From Thermoactinomyces sp. DSM 45891 (lineage in GTDB: Bacteria; Bacillota; Bacilli; Thermoactinomycetales; Thermoactinomycetaceae): a DNA stretch of 64,000 nt. Within the stretch, counting starts at the first letter, position 1. Each line of letters begins with the position of its first letter. The notes below the pieces were generated by a model. The model saw only the letters and a list, made by a program, of their open reading frames with translations. It did not search any database and was not told the origin of the DNA. The stretch is taken from contig NZ_FPJZ01000014.1 of assembly GCF_900119485.1 (NCBI RefSeq), forward strand, positions 11,706-75,705, given 5' to 3'. This document shows positions 25,603 through 33,152 of the stretch, piece by piece. Position numbers and translations under genes: made by a program.

Positions 25603-25646
25603 AAAAAAAGCCACTTCTAAGTAGAGTTCTAGAAGTGGCTTTTTTC
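25603..25646 (+). terminator. pyrG terminator
   Basis: AGCCACTTCT (25609-25618) pairs with AGAAGTGGCT (25631-25640); A-run before and T-run after make it work in both directions. Confidence 0.92.
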
Positions 25647-25716
25647 TAGTGTCTATTTTGGGATACGGGGTTCTAGACCATATGTCAAATATGATGGTTT
25701 CCTAACGGATAAAATA

Positions 25717-25745
25717 TTGAAAATAGTCCTATTATGGCGTATTAT
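25717..25745 (+). promoter_or_regulatory. Sigma-A promoter of toxin gene B
   Basis: TTGAAA, 17-nt spacer, TATTAT. The sequence AAATATTGAAAA around the -35 is the same as at toxin gene A. Confidence 0.72.
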
Positions 25746-25794
25746 GTGTAAGTAGTATAATAATTTATAGAATGATAGTACTTTATTAACATTG

Positions 25795-25831
25795 AAAAAG
25801 GCGGATGTAGTATATCTACACTGCCTTTTTT
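25795..25831 (+). promoter_or_regulatory. Terminator-like hairpin in the leader of toxin gene B
   Basis: Outer stem AAAAAGGC/GCCTTTTT, small internal loop, inner stem TGTAG/CTACA, then T-run. It begins 49 nt after the -10 element; the equivalent hairpin of toxin gene A begins 45 nt after its -10. Confidence 0.6.
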
Positions 25832-25886
25832 AACGATTAAACGATTCATTGTAATAACGCATAATGAAACAAAGGAGTTTACATCA

Positions 25887-27194
25887 GTGAAAAGGAAGAA
25901 TTATTTTTTGATTTTATGTGTCATGGGAATGATGTTATGTTTCACAGGGAATGGAGTGGCCGTAGCAGCTGGCTTTATCGATCAAACTCCTATAGATAGT
26001 AGATTTGATAAAGAGATGGCTAATGACTCAGTCAAGGAAAAAGGATTTTTGGACAAGGTAGGTGATTGGGCTTCAAAAAGATGGAATTCCTTTACAGACT
26101 GGTGTGCTGAAAAATGGAAAAAAATTACTGAGTTCATATCAGGCATTCTTGATAAGTTAGGTAAGGCAATTAATAGTATGCGTATAGCAATCTTTGCATT
26201 GGTCTTATCAGCAGCTACTGCAACGGTAGTATGGTGGAATAAAAATACTCGCTCCGTTAGTAATAGACCTAGGAATACAGGACAAGTAAATCCTGAGAGA
26301 CCTTATGGAGAACTAGCAGATAGAAAAACAACTGACCAACAGATGGCAATTATGTCTCAGCTTGCGTATGAAGATGGTCTTACAACTACAGACGTGCAAG
26401 ATAGATTGGGAGCAGATTGGCAATTAGGTCCGAAGATGGATACTCCAAACAGCATGCAGGGGGTAATGTTTTACAATGAAAAAACTAAAGAAGTAATCAT
26501 AGCCTATCGAGGAACACAGGAGGGTAAAGATCTCTTTACAGATCTAGTCTTAGTATATAGTTATATTAATCCTCAGACAGGTCCGGCTATTAAGTTTGCA
26601 GAGCAAGTTATGAATGACCCACAGTTTGCTGGATATAAAATATCTGCTACTGGTCATTCATTAGGTGGGAACTTAGCTAATAAGGTAGCAATGAAATACT
26701 TTATTCCAACTGTTACTTTTAACGCTCCTGGAGATTATATTGAAGCAACTCCCGGAGGGAGAAGATATGGTTTCCATCCTCTACCTGGGGATACCATTCC
26801 TAATCCGAAATCTAGTGATAGTGATGAAAGGAAAGCAGTACTTAATCATGCTAAAGGGATGTATAAGGGAGTCTCTCGGAATTACGTATATGAGGATGAT
26901 ACTGTGGGGAATCTTGGGACGAAGCCGGGTGAAACACTGATTATTAGAAATAATATTGTATCCCCACCGAAACCATCTCTTTCTGGAATGGTACCAAGTT
27001 TGTCAGATCATGGAATTGGTAAGTTTACAGGGTATTCTTATGAGAAAACTAAGCCTGAAATGCCTAAAAGGACGGAGTTTCCGAGTGTTGAAAACAAGCT
27101 AAAGACCATGATGCCTGAGATAGAAAGGGTTGAGATTGAAACTGCAGTAACTTCTATGTATGAAAAAAATAATGGGAATATAGTTCCGAGATAA
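25887..27194 (+). CDS. Secreted polymorphic toxin B with class 3 lipase domain
   Basis: 435 residues from a GTG with AAAGGAG upstream. Signal peptide ends near GVAVAA; then a module with QTPIDSRFDKEM and GDWASKRWNSFTDWCAEKW (about 60-80) that matches toxin A; one hydrophobic span (about 105-125); a Mbeg1/class 3 lipase-like domain from about 140 with IAYRGTQ (oxyanion region), nucleophile Ser in ATGHSLGGNLA, an Asp candidate in YEDDTVGN and His in LSDHGIGKFTGY. Expected activity is hydrolysis of lipid esters, for example phospholipids. A lipoprotein gene follows 24 bp later and may give immunity. Its role as an antibacterial effector is inferred from the shared module with toxin A. Confidence 0.8.
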   Translation: MKRKNYFLILCVMGMMLCFTGNGVAVAAGFIDQTPIDSRFDKEMANDSVKEKGFLDKVGDWASKRWNSFTDWCAEKWKKITEFISGILDKLGKAINSMRIAIFALVLSAATATVVWWNKNTRSVSNRPRNTGQVNPERPYGELADRKTTDQQMAIMSQLAYEDGLTTTDVQDRLGADWQLGPKMDTPNSMQGVMFYNEKTKEVIIAYRGTQEGKDLFTDLVLVYSYINPQTGPAIKFAEQVMNDPQFAGYKISATGHSLGGNLANKVAMKYFIPTVTFNAPGDYIEATPGGRRYGFHPLPGDTIPNPKSSDSDERKAVLNHAKGMYKGVSRNYVYEDDTVGNLGTKPGETLIIRNNIVSPPKPSLSGMVPSLSDHGIGKFTGYSYEKTKPEMPKRTEFPSVENKLKTMMPEIERVEIETAVTSMYEKNNGNIVPR

Positions 27195-27218
27195 TAATTG
27201 TCTAAGGATGTGACAAGT

Positions 27219-27956
27219 GTGGGAATCAGATGGGTAACCTTTCTATTGATGATCGTGATGTTGCTGACAGGGTGTAGTACGATGTCTGGAGATAAGTCTA
27301 AGATGACATCGAATGAAGAGCAGCAAATAAAAGAATCTGCGATCCAATATATCCAGAGGACTTATGGTAAAGAATTTGTGATTGATAAAATATCCAAAGG
27401 TCGGGTTTTGGGGGATTATAGTATTAATGGGACAGTTAAAGATGGTAAGAACACTTCTATTTATGTAGGTGTAGGTGTTGATTCCCCAGACGGCGATGGT
27501 TTTAAAGACTCATATGTTAATCGCCTATTCACAAATGAAATAGAGCCATCTATTAAGGAATTAGCCTCTAAGACATTCGATTTGAGATGGATAAGGGACG
27601 GATTCTTCTATGGGTATAAGGAGGGTGTGAAAAGGAAATATACCTTAGATATTCCTTCTGCTCTTGATGTTTTAAAAAGAGGGGATAAGGACATATGTTT
27701 GCGATTATCTCTTGATATTTACAAGCAAGATGAGCGGACTACTGCATCGATTTCGAATCTCTTACAGGAGATAAAGAAAATGAATTTTCATGATATCGGT
27801 GTAGTGGTGTATGTCTATGATAATACCCTGAAATCGGCATCCAAAGACGAAGACTCCGGCAAGCATCTCCTAGAAAGATACAATATTTTTAATGATAATG
27901 TACAAACGATGGATATAAACAGTCTTGAATCATATAAAACTGTGATCAAGAAATAA
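27219..27956 (+). CDS. Lipoprotein, candidate immunity partner of toxin B
   Basis: 245 residues from the GTG ten bases after AAGGA; in-frame TTG and GTG codons a few codons upstream are possible. Signal peptide with lipobox MLLTGC, then a soluble mixed alpha/beta domain (for example FVIDKISKGRVLGDYSINGT and a GVGVDSPDGDGF segment). No known family recognised. Membrane-anchored lipoproteins commonly protect producers against lipase effectors acting outside the cytoplasm, and this gene directly follows one. Confidence 0.68.
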   Translation: MGIRWVTFLLMIVMLLTGCSTMSGDKSKMTSNEEQQIKESAIQYIQRTYGKEFVIDKISKGRVLGDYSINGTVKDGKNTSIYVGVGVDSPDGDGFKDSYVNRLFTNEIEPSIKELASKTFDLRWIRDGFFYGYKEGVKRKYTLDIPSALDVLKRGDKDICLRLSLDIYKQDERTTASISNLLQEIKKMNFHDIGVVVYVYDNTLKSASKDEDSGKHLLERYNIFNDNVQTMDINSLESYKTVIKK

Positions 27957-28178
27957 GGATATCGATGGGTAATGGTATTGTTTTTTTACGATTATATAGT
28001 CAATGAGATAAGAAAGCTTCATATACCCGATCGTTATAATAGGAACAGTGAGAATAAAAGCAAATCCGCCCGCACCTAGGGGGACTTCAGGAAAAATAAA
28101 CATCGTATAATAAATGAAGTAGGTAATAAATGCTACTATCCCTTTCCTTAATGCAGCCGAACTACTTAGTGTGTTCAT
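27930..28178 (-). CDS. Small membrane protein (82 aa)
   Basis: Starts MNTLSSSAALRKG behind AAAAGGAG on the minus strand. Two hydrophobic helices (FITYFIYYTMFIF and AFILTVPIITIGYM) with a charged C-terminus. Its 3' end overlaps the end of the lipoprotein gene on the opposite strand by 27 bp. No family recognised. Could be part of the toxin B locus or unrelated. Confidence 0.55.
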   Translation of the reverse strand: MNTLSSSAALRKGIVAFITYFIYYTMFIFPEVPLGAGGFAFILTVPIITIGYMKLSYLIDYIIVKKQYHYPSISLFLDHSFI

Positions 28179-28205
28179 GAAAAAACTCCTTTTCTATGAT
28201 TAATA

Positions 28206-28237
28206 ATAAAAAACACCCTTCTCGAGAGAGAGGTGTT
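28206..28237 (-). terminator. Terminator of the phospholipase D-like gene
   Basis: On the minus strand AACACC and GGTGTT pair around a 14-nt loop with partial CTCTC/GAGAG pairing, followed by a T-run. Confidence 0.75.
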
Positions 28238-28310
28238 ATGAATAGAGTATCATTATATATACATTCAACAATATTCGAACAGTAGATTTTAGAGATATGA
28301 AGCTTGCTTT

Positions 28311-30110
28311 TCATTTGCCGAGGTGAGGTTTCTTGGCTCCGTCTGTAAAATCCCACCAAAAGACGTCTTTATAGAAGTTCGCTACTTCTGCGTTTTCGAC
28401 GATGACACCTGCCTCTCGATTGTTTTCCGGACTGTTTCGTGACCAGTTAATGCTAGATACAAGCACTTTTTGATCGGCGATGATGCCTTTGTTATGAATC
28501 TTATCTACCTGTATGGCTGATTGATTAAAGAGTTTGGCTTCCATGTCGAGCTTTTCGCGTGATGCAATTTCGTTGATGTATCGGATCGTATATTGATTAT
28601 CCCGAGGATCTGAAGCATCGAGGAAGGAAGCATCTAGTACCACGCGTACCTTTACACCGCGCCTCGCCGCATTGATCATTTCTTCCAGATAGATATTCGG
28701 GGTTGATTCAGGGGAGCCTGTTTTGGTATCGCCCCAGTGCTTATGAATATAGAGTTGTTCCACAAATAGTTCTGATTTCGCATTTCGCATCATCCCAAGA
28801 ACCGCTTTTTCCTGTAGCATCGTTGAGTCTGGGGCAAATATAGGGGTTACGGTAAAGGCACCGGTTATATTTTTGGCAGGGAAAGGGGCTGGATAATTGC
28901 CAGTTGGATTACTCTTGTCAGGCACGAAGCCTGCTGAAGGTTCTCCGTATTTGGTACCAGGCGTATAAGGAAAACTATCGCGGAAGGATGGATTCCAATC
29001 TGATTCAAAAACTTTTTTTACATAAGAAGCAAAGCCTGGGTTTTGAATGATGATTCCCCAGCCCCGGTTCCCATACGAGTTGGTAGTGGGGACACCTGTG
29101 CTTTTCCAGTTCTCGCTTTGCATCAATACACGAGCCCCATCCACGATGGCATACTTGGCATGATTAAATCGGTATCGTTTATATCGTTCATTTGCCGTAT
29201 CGCTAATAATAAATCGTACCTGCCCGCCTGCATTTGTGATTTGTTGAGCTACGTATTTCGATTGATCCAGGAGGCCGCCTACAGGTTGTCCTTCTAAGAA
29301 GAGGCGTACTTTCACACCGCGTGCTAGGGCTTTTTTTATCGGTTCTAACAAATAGGTGTTTTGAAACTCGTAGACATTTAAGTCAATCGTTTTTTTAGCG
29401 CTATTCAGATATTTTTCTAACGTGCTAAAACTGCTATCAGGAGAGGTATAAGGGGTTACAGTTCCCTTAAACGTAAAGCTGGCTAAATCAAACCGTGATT
29501 GTCCTGCCTGATAGACACGGAGTTGATTGAAATCAGCACGCGTATTGGTATCTTCCCAGATACCGCTAGACTCTGTCCGATCCCGAACAGTCATGACTCC
29601 AGATGGTTTCGTGGGAATCGCCTCTCCCGACCAGCCAGTTCCTTTATAGGACGAGTTACCATAAACAACTGCATCCACAACAGTATTCCCATTTTTCAGG
29701 AGGACTTCTCCGCCGTTATTGGCGAGAGATCCGATGCTTGAACTCATCTGTGGAGTGTCTGGGCTACTATCTGCCCCGTATTCAAAGTCGGGTGTGATCG
29801 TTACGAATTCTTGCAGAAACTTACTTGCATTTTTTGTGACATACAACGTTTGATTTGGCGAAACAGAGGTACCACTCGGAAACGACATACTATTTTTCCC
29901 ACTAGTGAGCCGCCAACCCGCGATATTTACCGAAGCACGAGTTGGATTCGTTACCGCGATGTACTCTTCTGGCTCACTCGGAAGATTGGTGTCTACATAT
30001 ACCTCCGTGATTAACAAATGATCTGGAGCAGCTTGGACAGCAGACGAACTAGGAAATACGACACTTACAATCATAGCAACAGATGCAAACAGAATTGATA
30101 ACTTTTTCAT
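28311..30110 (-). CDS. Secreted phospholipase D-like protein with lamin-tail domain
   Basis: 599 residues. Signal peptide to about AVQAA; lamin-tail-like domain at about residues 30-165 (LLITEVYVD, NIAGWRLTSG, GEVLLKNGNTVVDAVVYG), seen on many secreted nucleases and phospholipases; then two PLD halves with HKD motifs HAKYAIVDG (about 316) and HNKGIIADQ (about 540). The paired HKD sites form one active centre for phosphodiester hydrolysis of phospholipids or nucleic acid. RBS AGAAGGGA. A single-gene unit on the minus strand. Confidence 0.88.
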   Translation of the reverse strand: MKKLSILFASVAMIVSVVFPSSSAVQAAPDHLLITEVYVDTNLPSEPEEYIAVTNPTRASVNIAGWRLTSGKNSMSFPSGTSVSPNQTLYVTKNASKFLQEFVTITPDFEYGADSSPDTPQMSSSIGSLANNGGEVLLKNGNTVVDAVVYGNSSYKGTGWSGEAIPTKPSGVMTVRDRTESSGIWEDTNTRADFNQLRVYQAGQSRFDLASFTFKGTVTPYTSPDSSFSTLEKYLNSAKKTIDLNVYEFQNTYLLEPIKKALARGVKVRLFLEGQPVGGLLDQSKYVAQQITNAGGQVRFIISDTANERYKRYRFNHAKYAIVDGARVLMQSENWKSTGVPTTNSYGNRGWGIIIQNPGFASYVKKVFESDWNPSFRDSFPYTPGTKYGEPSAGFVPDKSNPTGNYPAPFPAKNITGAFTVTPIFAPDSTMLQEKAVLGMMRNAKSELFVEQLYIHKHWGDTKTGSPESTPNIYLEEMINAARRGVKVRVVLDASFLDASDPRDNQYTIRYINEIASREKLDMEAKLFNQSAIQVDKIHNKGIIADQKVLVSSINWSRNSPENNREAGVIVENAEVANFYKDVFWWDFTDGAKKPHLGK

Positions 30111-30280
30111 AGATAGTTCCCTTCTATGATGGAATTAGATTACTAAATTATCATATAGTTTATGTATTAATGTGTAAATATTATTTACTATCTGTTAAGT
30201 TAAAATAATGTAAATATATAATGATCCGTTAACTGGTAAAGCTTGCTGATAAACGATCACTATAGAGGATGAAAATAAAA

Positions 30281-30322
30281 AGAGAATGAATTTATTCTGT
30301 TTTGTGAATAGATTCATTCTCT
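30281..30322 (-). terminator. Terminator after ribU (bidirectional stem)
   Basis: AGAGAATGAAT pairs perfectly with ATTCATTCTCT (11 bp). On the minus strand it is followed by TTTTTATTTTC. Confidence 0.8.
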
Positions 30323-30374
30323 AGATATGCTGATCTATATATCAATTAAATCCCCCAAATCGTTCTCGTTAGAA

Positions 30375-30929
30375 CTACAAAATCGAGCTACGACTTCTTA
30401 AATAAGGAACGATTTTTAAATAAAATGGCACAAAGACAATGGATACCAAAATCCCTTTTATGATATTAAAAGGCGTAATGATATTGAGGATAAAGGTAGT
30501 TTTCGCCGTAGGATCGGTAATGGCCGCATAAAGTGGCAGGAAGACAAAGAAGTTAGCGATCCCCATAAAGAGTGTCATCATTAGGGTAGCAGTGATAAAG
30601 CCATATACAAAGCCCTTCCAGCCCTGAAATTTACGATAGATGACAGAGATGACAGAGACAAAGATGCTTCCGGCTAGGAAGTTAGCTGTGACTCCAATAA
30701 TCTCCCCTCCTGTAAACATTAGGTGGAAAGCATTCTTGATAAATTCGATAACGATGCCTGCTAAAGGACCGAAGAGGATAGCACCTACCAGAGCAGGAAG
30801 CTCACTGAAATCTACCTTGAGAAAGAGTGGTAGGGTAGGAAGAGGAAAACTAATGTTTTCAATTAAAAATGAGATCACACCTAATAGTGCGAGTAAAACC
30901 ATCTTGGTTACTTTACTTTTCTGTTGCAT
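30375..30929 (-). CDS. ribU: Riboflavin ECF transporter S component
   Basis: 184 residues with five to six membrane helices. Typical RibU features: an N-terminal KVTKMVLLALLGVISF start, the LKVDFSELPALVGAILFGP segment, and KNAFHLMFTGGEIIGVTANF. The S component binds riboflavin and works with the shared EcfAA'T energising module encoded elsewhere. The FMN riboswitch and its terminator lie directly upstream, which confirms the substrate. Confidence 0.95.
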   Translation of the reverse strand: MQQKSKVTKMVLLALLGVISFLIENISFPLPTLPLFLKVDFSELPALVGAILFGPLAGIVIEFIKNAFHLMFTGGEIIGVTANFLAGSIFVSVISVIYRKFQGWKGFVYGFITATLMMTLFMGIANFFVFLPLYAAITDPTAKTTFILNIITPFNIIKGILVSIVFVPFYLKIVPYLRSRSSIL

Positions 30930-30990
30930 CAGAACAACACTCCTCTAATGATTTGTGAATTCTGATGACAACCGCACGAATCATGGCAAT

Positions 30991-31031
30991 AAAAAACCGA
31001 AGCAAAAAGGAGTAAGATCTCCTTGCTTCGG
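30991..31031 (-). terminator. Expression-platform terminator of the FMN riboswitch
   Basis: On the minus strand CCGAAGCAA...TTTGCTTCGG form a long stem followed by TTTTTTATT, between the aptamer and the ribU ribosome binding site. Confidence 0.85.
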
Positions 31032-31129
31032 GGTTGTTTGTACGCCAAAGACGAACTACAGGATTTTCGGTAAAAGTTATACTCAAAAAAGCCCGTAGAT
31101 ACTCTGTTTTTTCAACAGTCGTACGAGTT

Positions 31130-31265
31130 ATCATCCTTCTCCCATCCAGACTATACTGTCGGCCCCGGAGTTTCACCGAGTCAACCGCTATAAGCGGGTC
31201 ACGGGCTGAGGTAGTGCAGACTACCATCACCGTCGGTCGGGAATTTCACCCTGCCCCGAAGGATC
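31130..31265 (-). ncRNA. FMN riboswitch (RFN element) controlling ribU
   Basis: On the minus strand the conserved blocks appear in order: TTCGGGGCAGGGTGAAATTC, CCGACCGACGGT, AGCCCGTGA, GACTCGGTGAAACTCCGGGG, CCGACAGTATAGTCTGGATG and GGGAGAAGGAT. FMN binding would favour the terminator just downstream and reduce riboflavin uptake. Confidence 0.96.
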
Positions 31266-31371
31266 CATGAAACATATTCACTTTTCCATACTATATAAAT
31301 ATAAAATGTTACAAGGGATAGGTCAACTTACTTATATTTAAAATCATAATAAAAAACTGGAACCCCACACA

Positions 31372-31399
31372 TTGACATATCGATAAATCGTGATATGAT
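31372..31399 (+). promoter_or_regulatory. Promoter and operator of the ArsR-family gene
   Basis: TTGACA, 16-nt spacer, TATGAT. The -10 ends six bases before the ATG, so the mRNA is probably leaderless. AAATCGTGATATG (31385-31397), overlapping the -10, recurs with one mismatch as AAATCGCGATATG on the other strand at 31809-31821. Confidence 0.7.
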
Positions 31400-31405
31400 T
31401 AAATC

Positions 31406-31708
31406 ATGGAGCCAATCGAGATTTTTAAAGCACTAGCAAATGAATCAAGGTTACAAATCTTACACTGGTTGAAGGAGCCTGATCGTCATTTTACACCCCA
31501 TGAAGGAGTGGATATGAATATAACAGGGGTATGTGTTAGTCAGATAACAGATAAATTGAAAATGACACAATCGACTGCTTCCCAATATCTCACGATTCTA
31601 TTAAGAGCGGGCTTGATCAAGGCATCCCGTATAGGAAAATATACGTACTATAAAAGAGATGAGGGCACCTTTGAAAAAATTGCCGATTTGTTGAAAGTCG
31701 AAATATAA
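31406..31708 (+). CDS. ArsR-family winged-helix repressor
   Basis: 100 residues: EIFKALANESRLQILHWL opening helices, then KMTQSTASQYLTILLRAGLI recognition helix region and a YYKRDEG wing. There is no clear CxC metal motif, so it probably senses something other than arsenic-type metals (perhaps redox or an organic ligand). The N-terminal helix is needed for the fold, so the ATG next to the -10 is the right start. Pairs with the MFS gene downstream. Confidence 0.88.
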   Translation: MEPIEIFKALANESRLQILHWLKEPDRHFTPHEGVDMNITGVCVSQITDKLKMTQSTASQYLTILLRAGLIKASRIGKYTYYKRDEGTFEKIADLLKVEI

Positions 31709-31750
31709 TCATGAAACTGTATGATGATACCAAGGTCCCGTTTTATAGTC

Positions 31751-31829
31751 GTTGTAAAAATAGACATCGCGATATGTAGATGTTTATTTTTACAACGAAA
31801 CAAATCTACATATCGCGATTTGTTTTTTT
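31751..31829 (+). promoter_or_regulatory. Nested inverted repeats between arsR-type gene and MFS gene
   Basis: A perfect 16-bp inverted repeat, ATCGCGATATGTAGAT (31766-31781) and ATCTACATATCGCGAT (31804-31819), is followed by seven T. Two alternative shorter hairpins are possible: GTTGTAAAAATA/TATTTTTACAAC and ACAAATC/GATTTGT. The arms contain the motif found at the regulator's own promoter, so the region could be operator, terminator or both. Confidence 0.65.
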
Positions 31830-31860
31830 ATGAAGATAATAAATAAGGGAGTGGATGATA

Positions 31861-33051
31861 ATGTCCAACATTTGGAAAGTTTATATGTTAGCTTTAGCTA
31901 GTTTTTTAGTAGGTACCTCGGAGTACGTGATTTCAGGCACTTTGGACAAGATTTCCCATACATTAGGAGTCACAATCGGTTCTGCGGGCCAGTTGATTAC
32001 AATCTTTTCCCTTGTGTATGCGATTTTTACGCCTATTTTGATGGCAGTAACAGCCAGTATGGATAGAAGAAAATTAATGATGTATGCCCTCAGTTTGTTT
32101 GTGATAGGGAATATGGTGGCATTTGTACTACCTGGATATGCATGGTTTATTTCAGCTAGGATCATTATGGCAATGGGAGAAGGTGTAGTGGTGGTAAATG
32201 CACTAACCATCGCAGCTAAAATCGCACCGGAAGGAAAAAGAGGTGGCGCGATTGCTACTGTAGTAATGGGGTTCACCGCTTCTCTCATTATCGGTGTTCC
32301 CATTGGAAGAGTAGTGGCAGAAGCATTTGGCTGGAAGTCTATATTTGGTGGGATTGCCTTATTGGGATTACTTGTTATGTTGGTTTTATATTTGATTCTT
32401 CCGCAAATCCAAGGGGATAAGCCGGTGCCTTTATGGAAACAACTTGCTCTTTTTAAAAATCCCAAAATCGCAATGGGCTTATCGATTACCTTTTTCTGGC
32501 TAGGTGGATATTCGATTGTCTTTACGTATCTATCGCCATACCTCATTACCATTTCTGGGATTAGCGAGAGTATGATGAGTGGCATTCTACTTATGTTTGG
32601 TATCGCAAGTTTGGTAGGATCAAAATTCGGAGGATTTAGCACTGATCGCTGGGGAGTGTCTGCTACATTGATCAGTAGTATGACGCTGCATATTATCATG
32701 TTAGTTTTGCTATCCGTTGTAACCGGCTCGTATATGGGAGTACTCATTATTCTTATGTTATGGTCGTTCGCTGCATGGACTACAGGTCCAACTCAACAGT
32801 ATAATCTAGCTACTCTAGAACCAGAAGTATCGGGTGTATTGCTTGGTATTAATCAGTCTATGATGCAATTAGCAATGGCTGTAGGTGCAGGGATTGGAGG
32901 CATTTTCGTAGAGAAGGTATCTCTGTCTTCTGTTACTTGGATCGGAGCGTTTGGAGTTGCGATCGCCATGGTTGCGGCTTTCATCTTGATGAGTAAACAG
33001 AAATCATCGAATATAAGAGGGATAGTCAGTGATAGGGATTTACTAGATTAG
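31861..33051 (+). CDS. MFS efflux transporter (DHA1/AraJ-like)
   Basis: 396 residues from the ATG ten bases after AAGGGA. Twelve predicted membrane helices; MFS signatures TASMDRRKLM (loop 2-3) and GFTASLIIGVPIGRVVAEAFGW (given by its ends GFTASLIIG and IGRVVAEAFGW, the motif C/antiporter region). Opening SEYVISGTLDKIS is typical for AraJ/YdhP-like sugar or drug efflux proteins. Likely repressed by the upstream ArsR-type protein through shared operators. Confidence 0.88.
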   Translation: MSNIWKVYMLALASFLVGTSEYVISGTLDKISHTLGVTIGSAGQLITIFSLVYAIFTPILMAVTASMDRRKLMMYALSLFVIGNMVAFVLPGYAWFISARIIMAMGEGVVVVNALTIAAKIAPEGKRGGAIATVVMGFTASLIIGVPIGRVVAEAFGWKSIFGGIALLGLLVMLVLYLILPQIQGDKPVPLWKQLALFKNPKIAMGLSITFFWLGGYSIVFTYLSPYLITISGISESMMSGILLMFGIASLVGSKFGGFSTDRWGVSATLISSMTLHIIMLVLLSVVTGSYMGVLIILMLWSFAAWTTGPTQQYNLATLEPEVSGVLLGINQSMMQLAMAVGAGIGGIFVEKVSLSSVTWIGAFGVAIAMVAAFILMSKQKSSNIRGIVSDRDLLD

Positions 33052-33071
33052 TTATATTGAACAGAAAAGAC

Positions 33072-33110
33072 AGCTCTGTCTATCATTAGGATTGAGAGAC
33101 AGAGCTTTTT
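33072..33110 (+). terminator. Terminator after MFS gene
   Basis: AGCTCTGTCT pairs perfectly with AGACAGAGCT, followed by TTTTTAT. Confidence 0.9.
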
Positions 33111-33152
33111 ATATTGTCATTATAGATCCAGCACTTGACATAGCTAAAGTCC

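Noticed and set aside
31881..32747. Long antisense open frame (288 codons) on the minus strand of the MFS gene
   Set aside because: Lies wholly inside a well-supported transporter gene, Pro/Ile-rich low-quality protein without ribosome binding site; mirror frame of hydrophobic codons.
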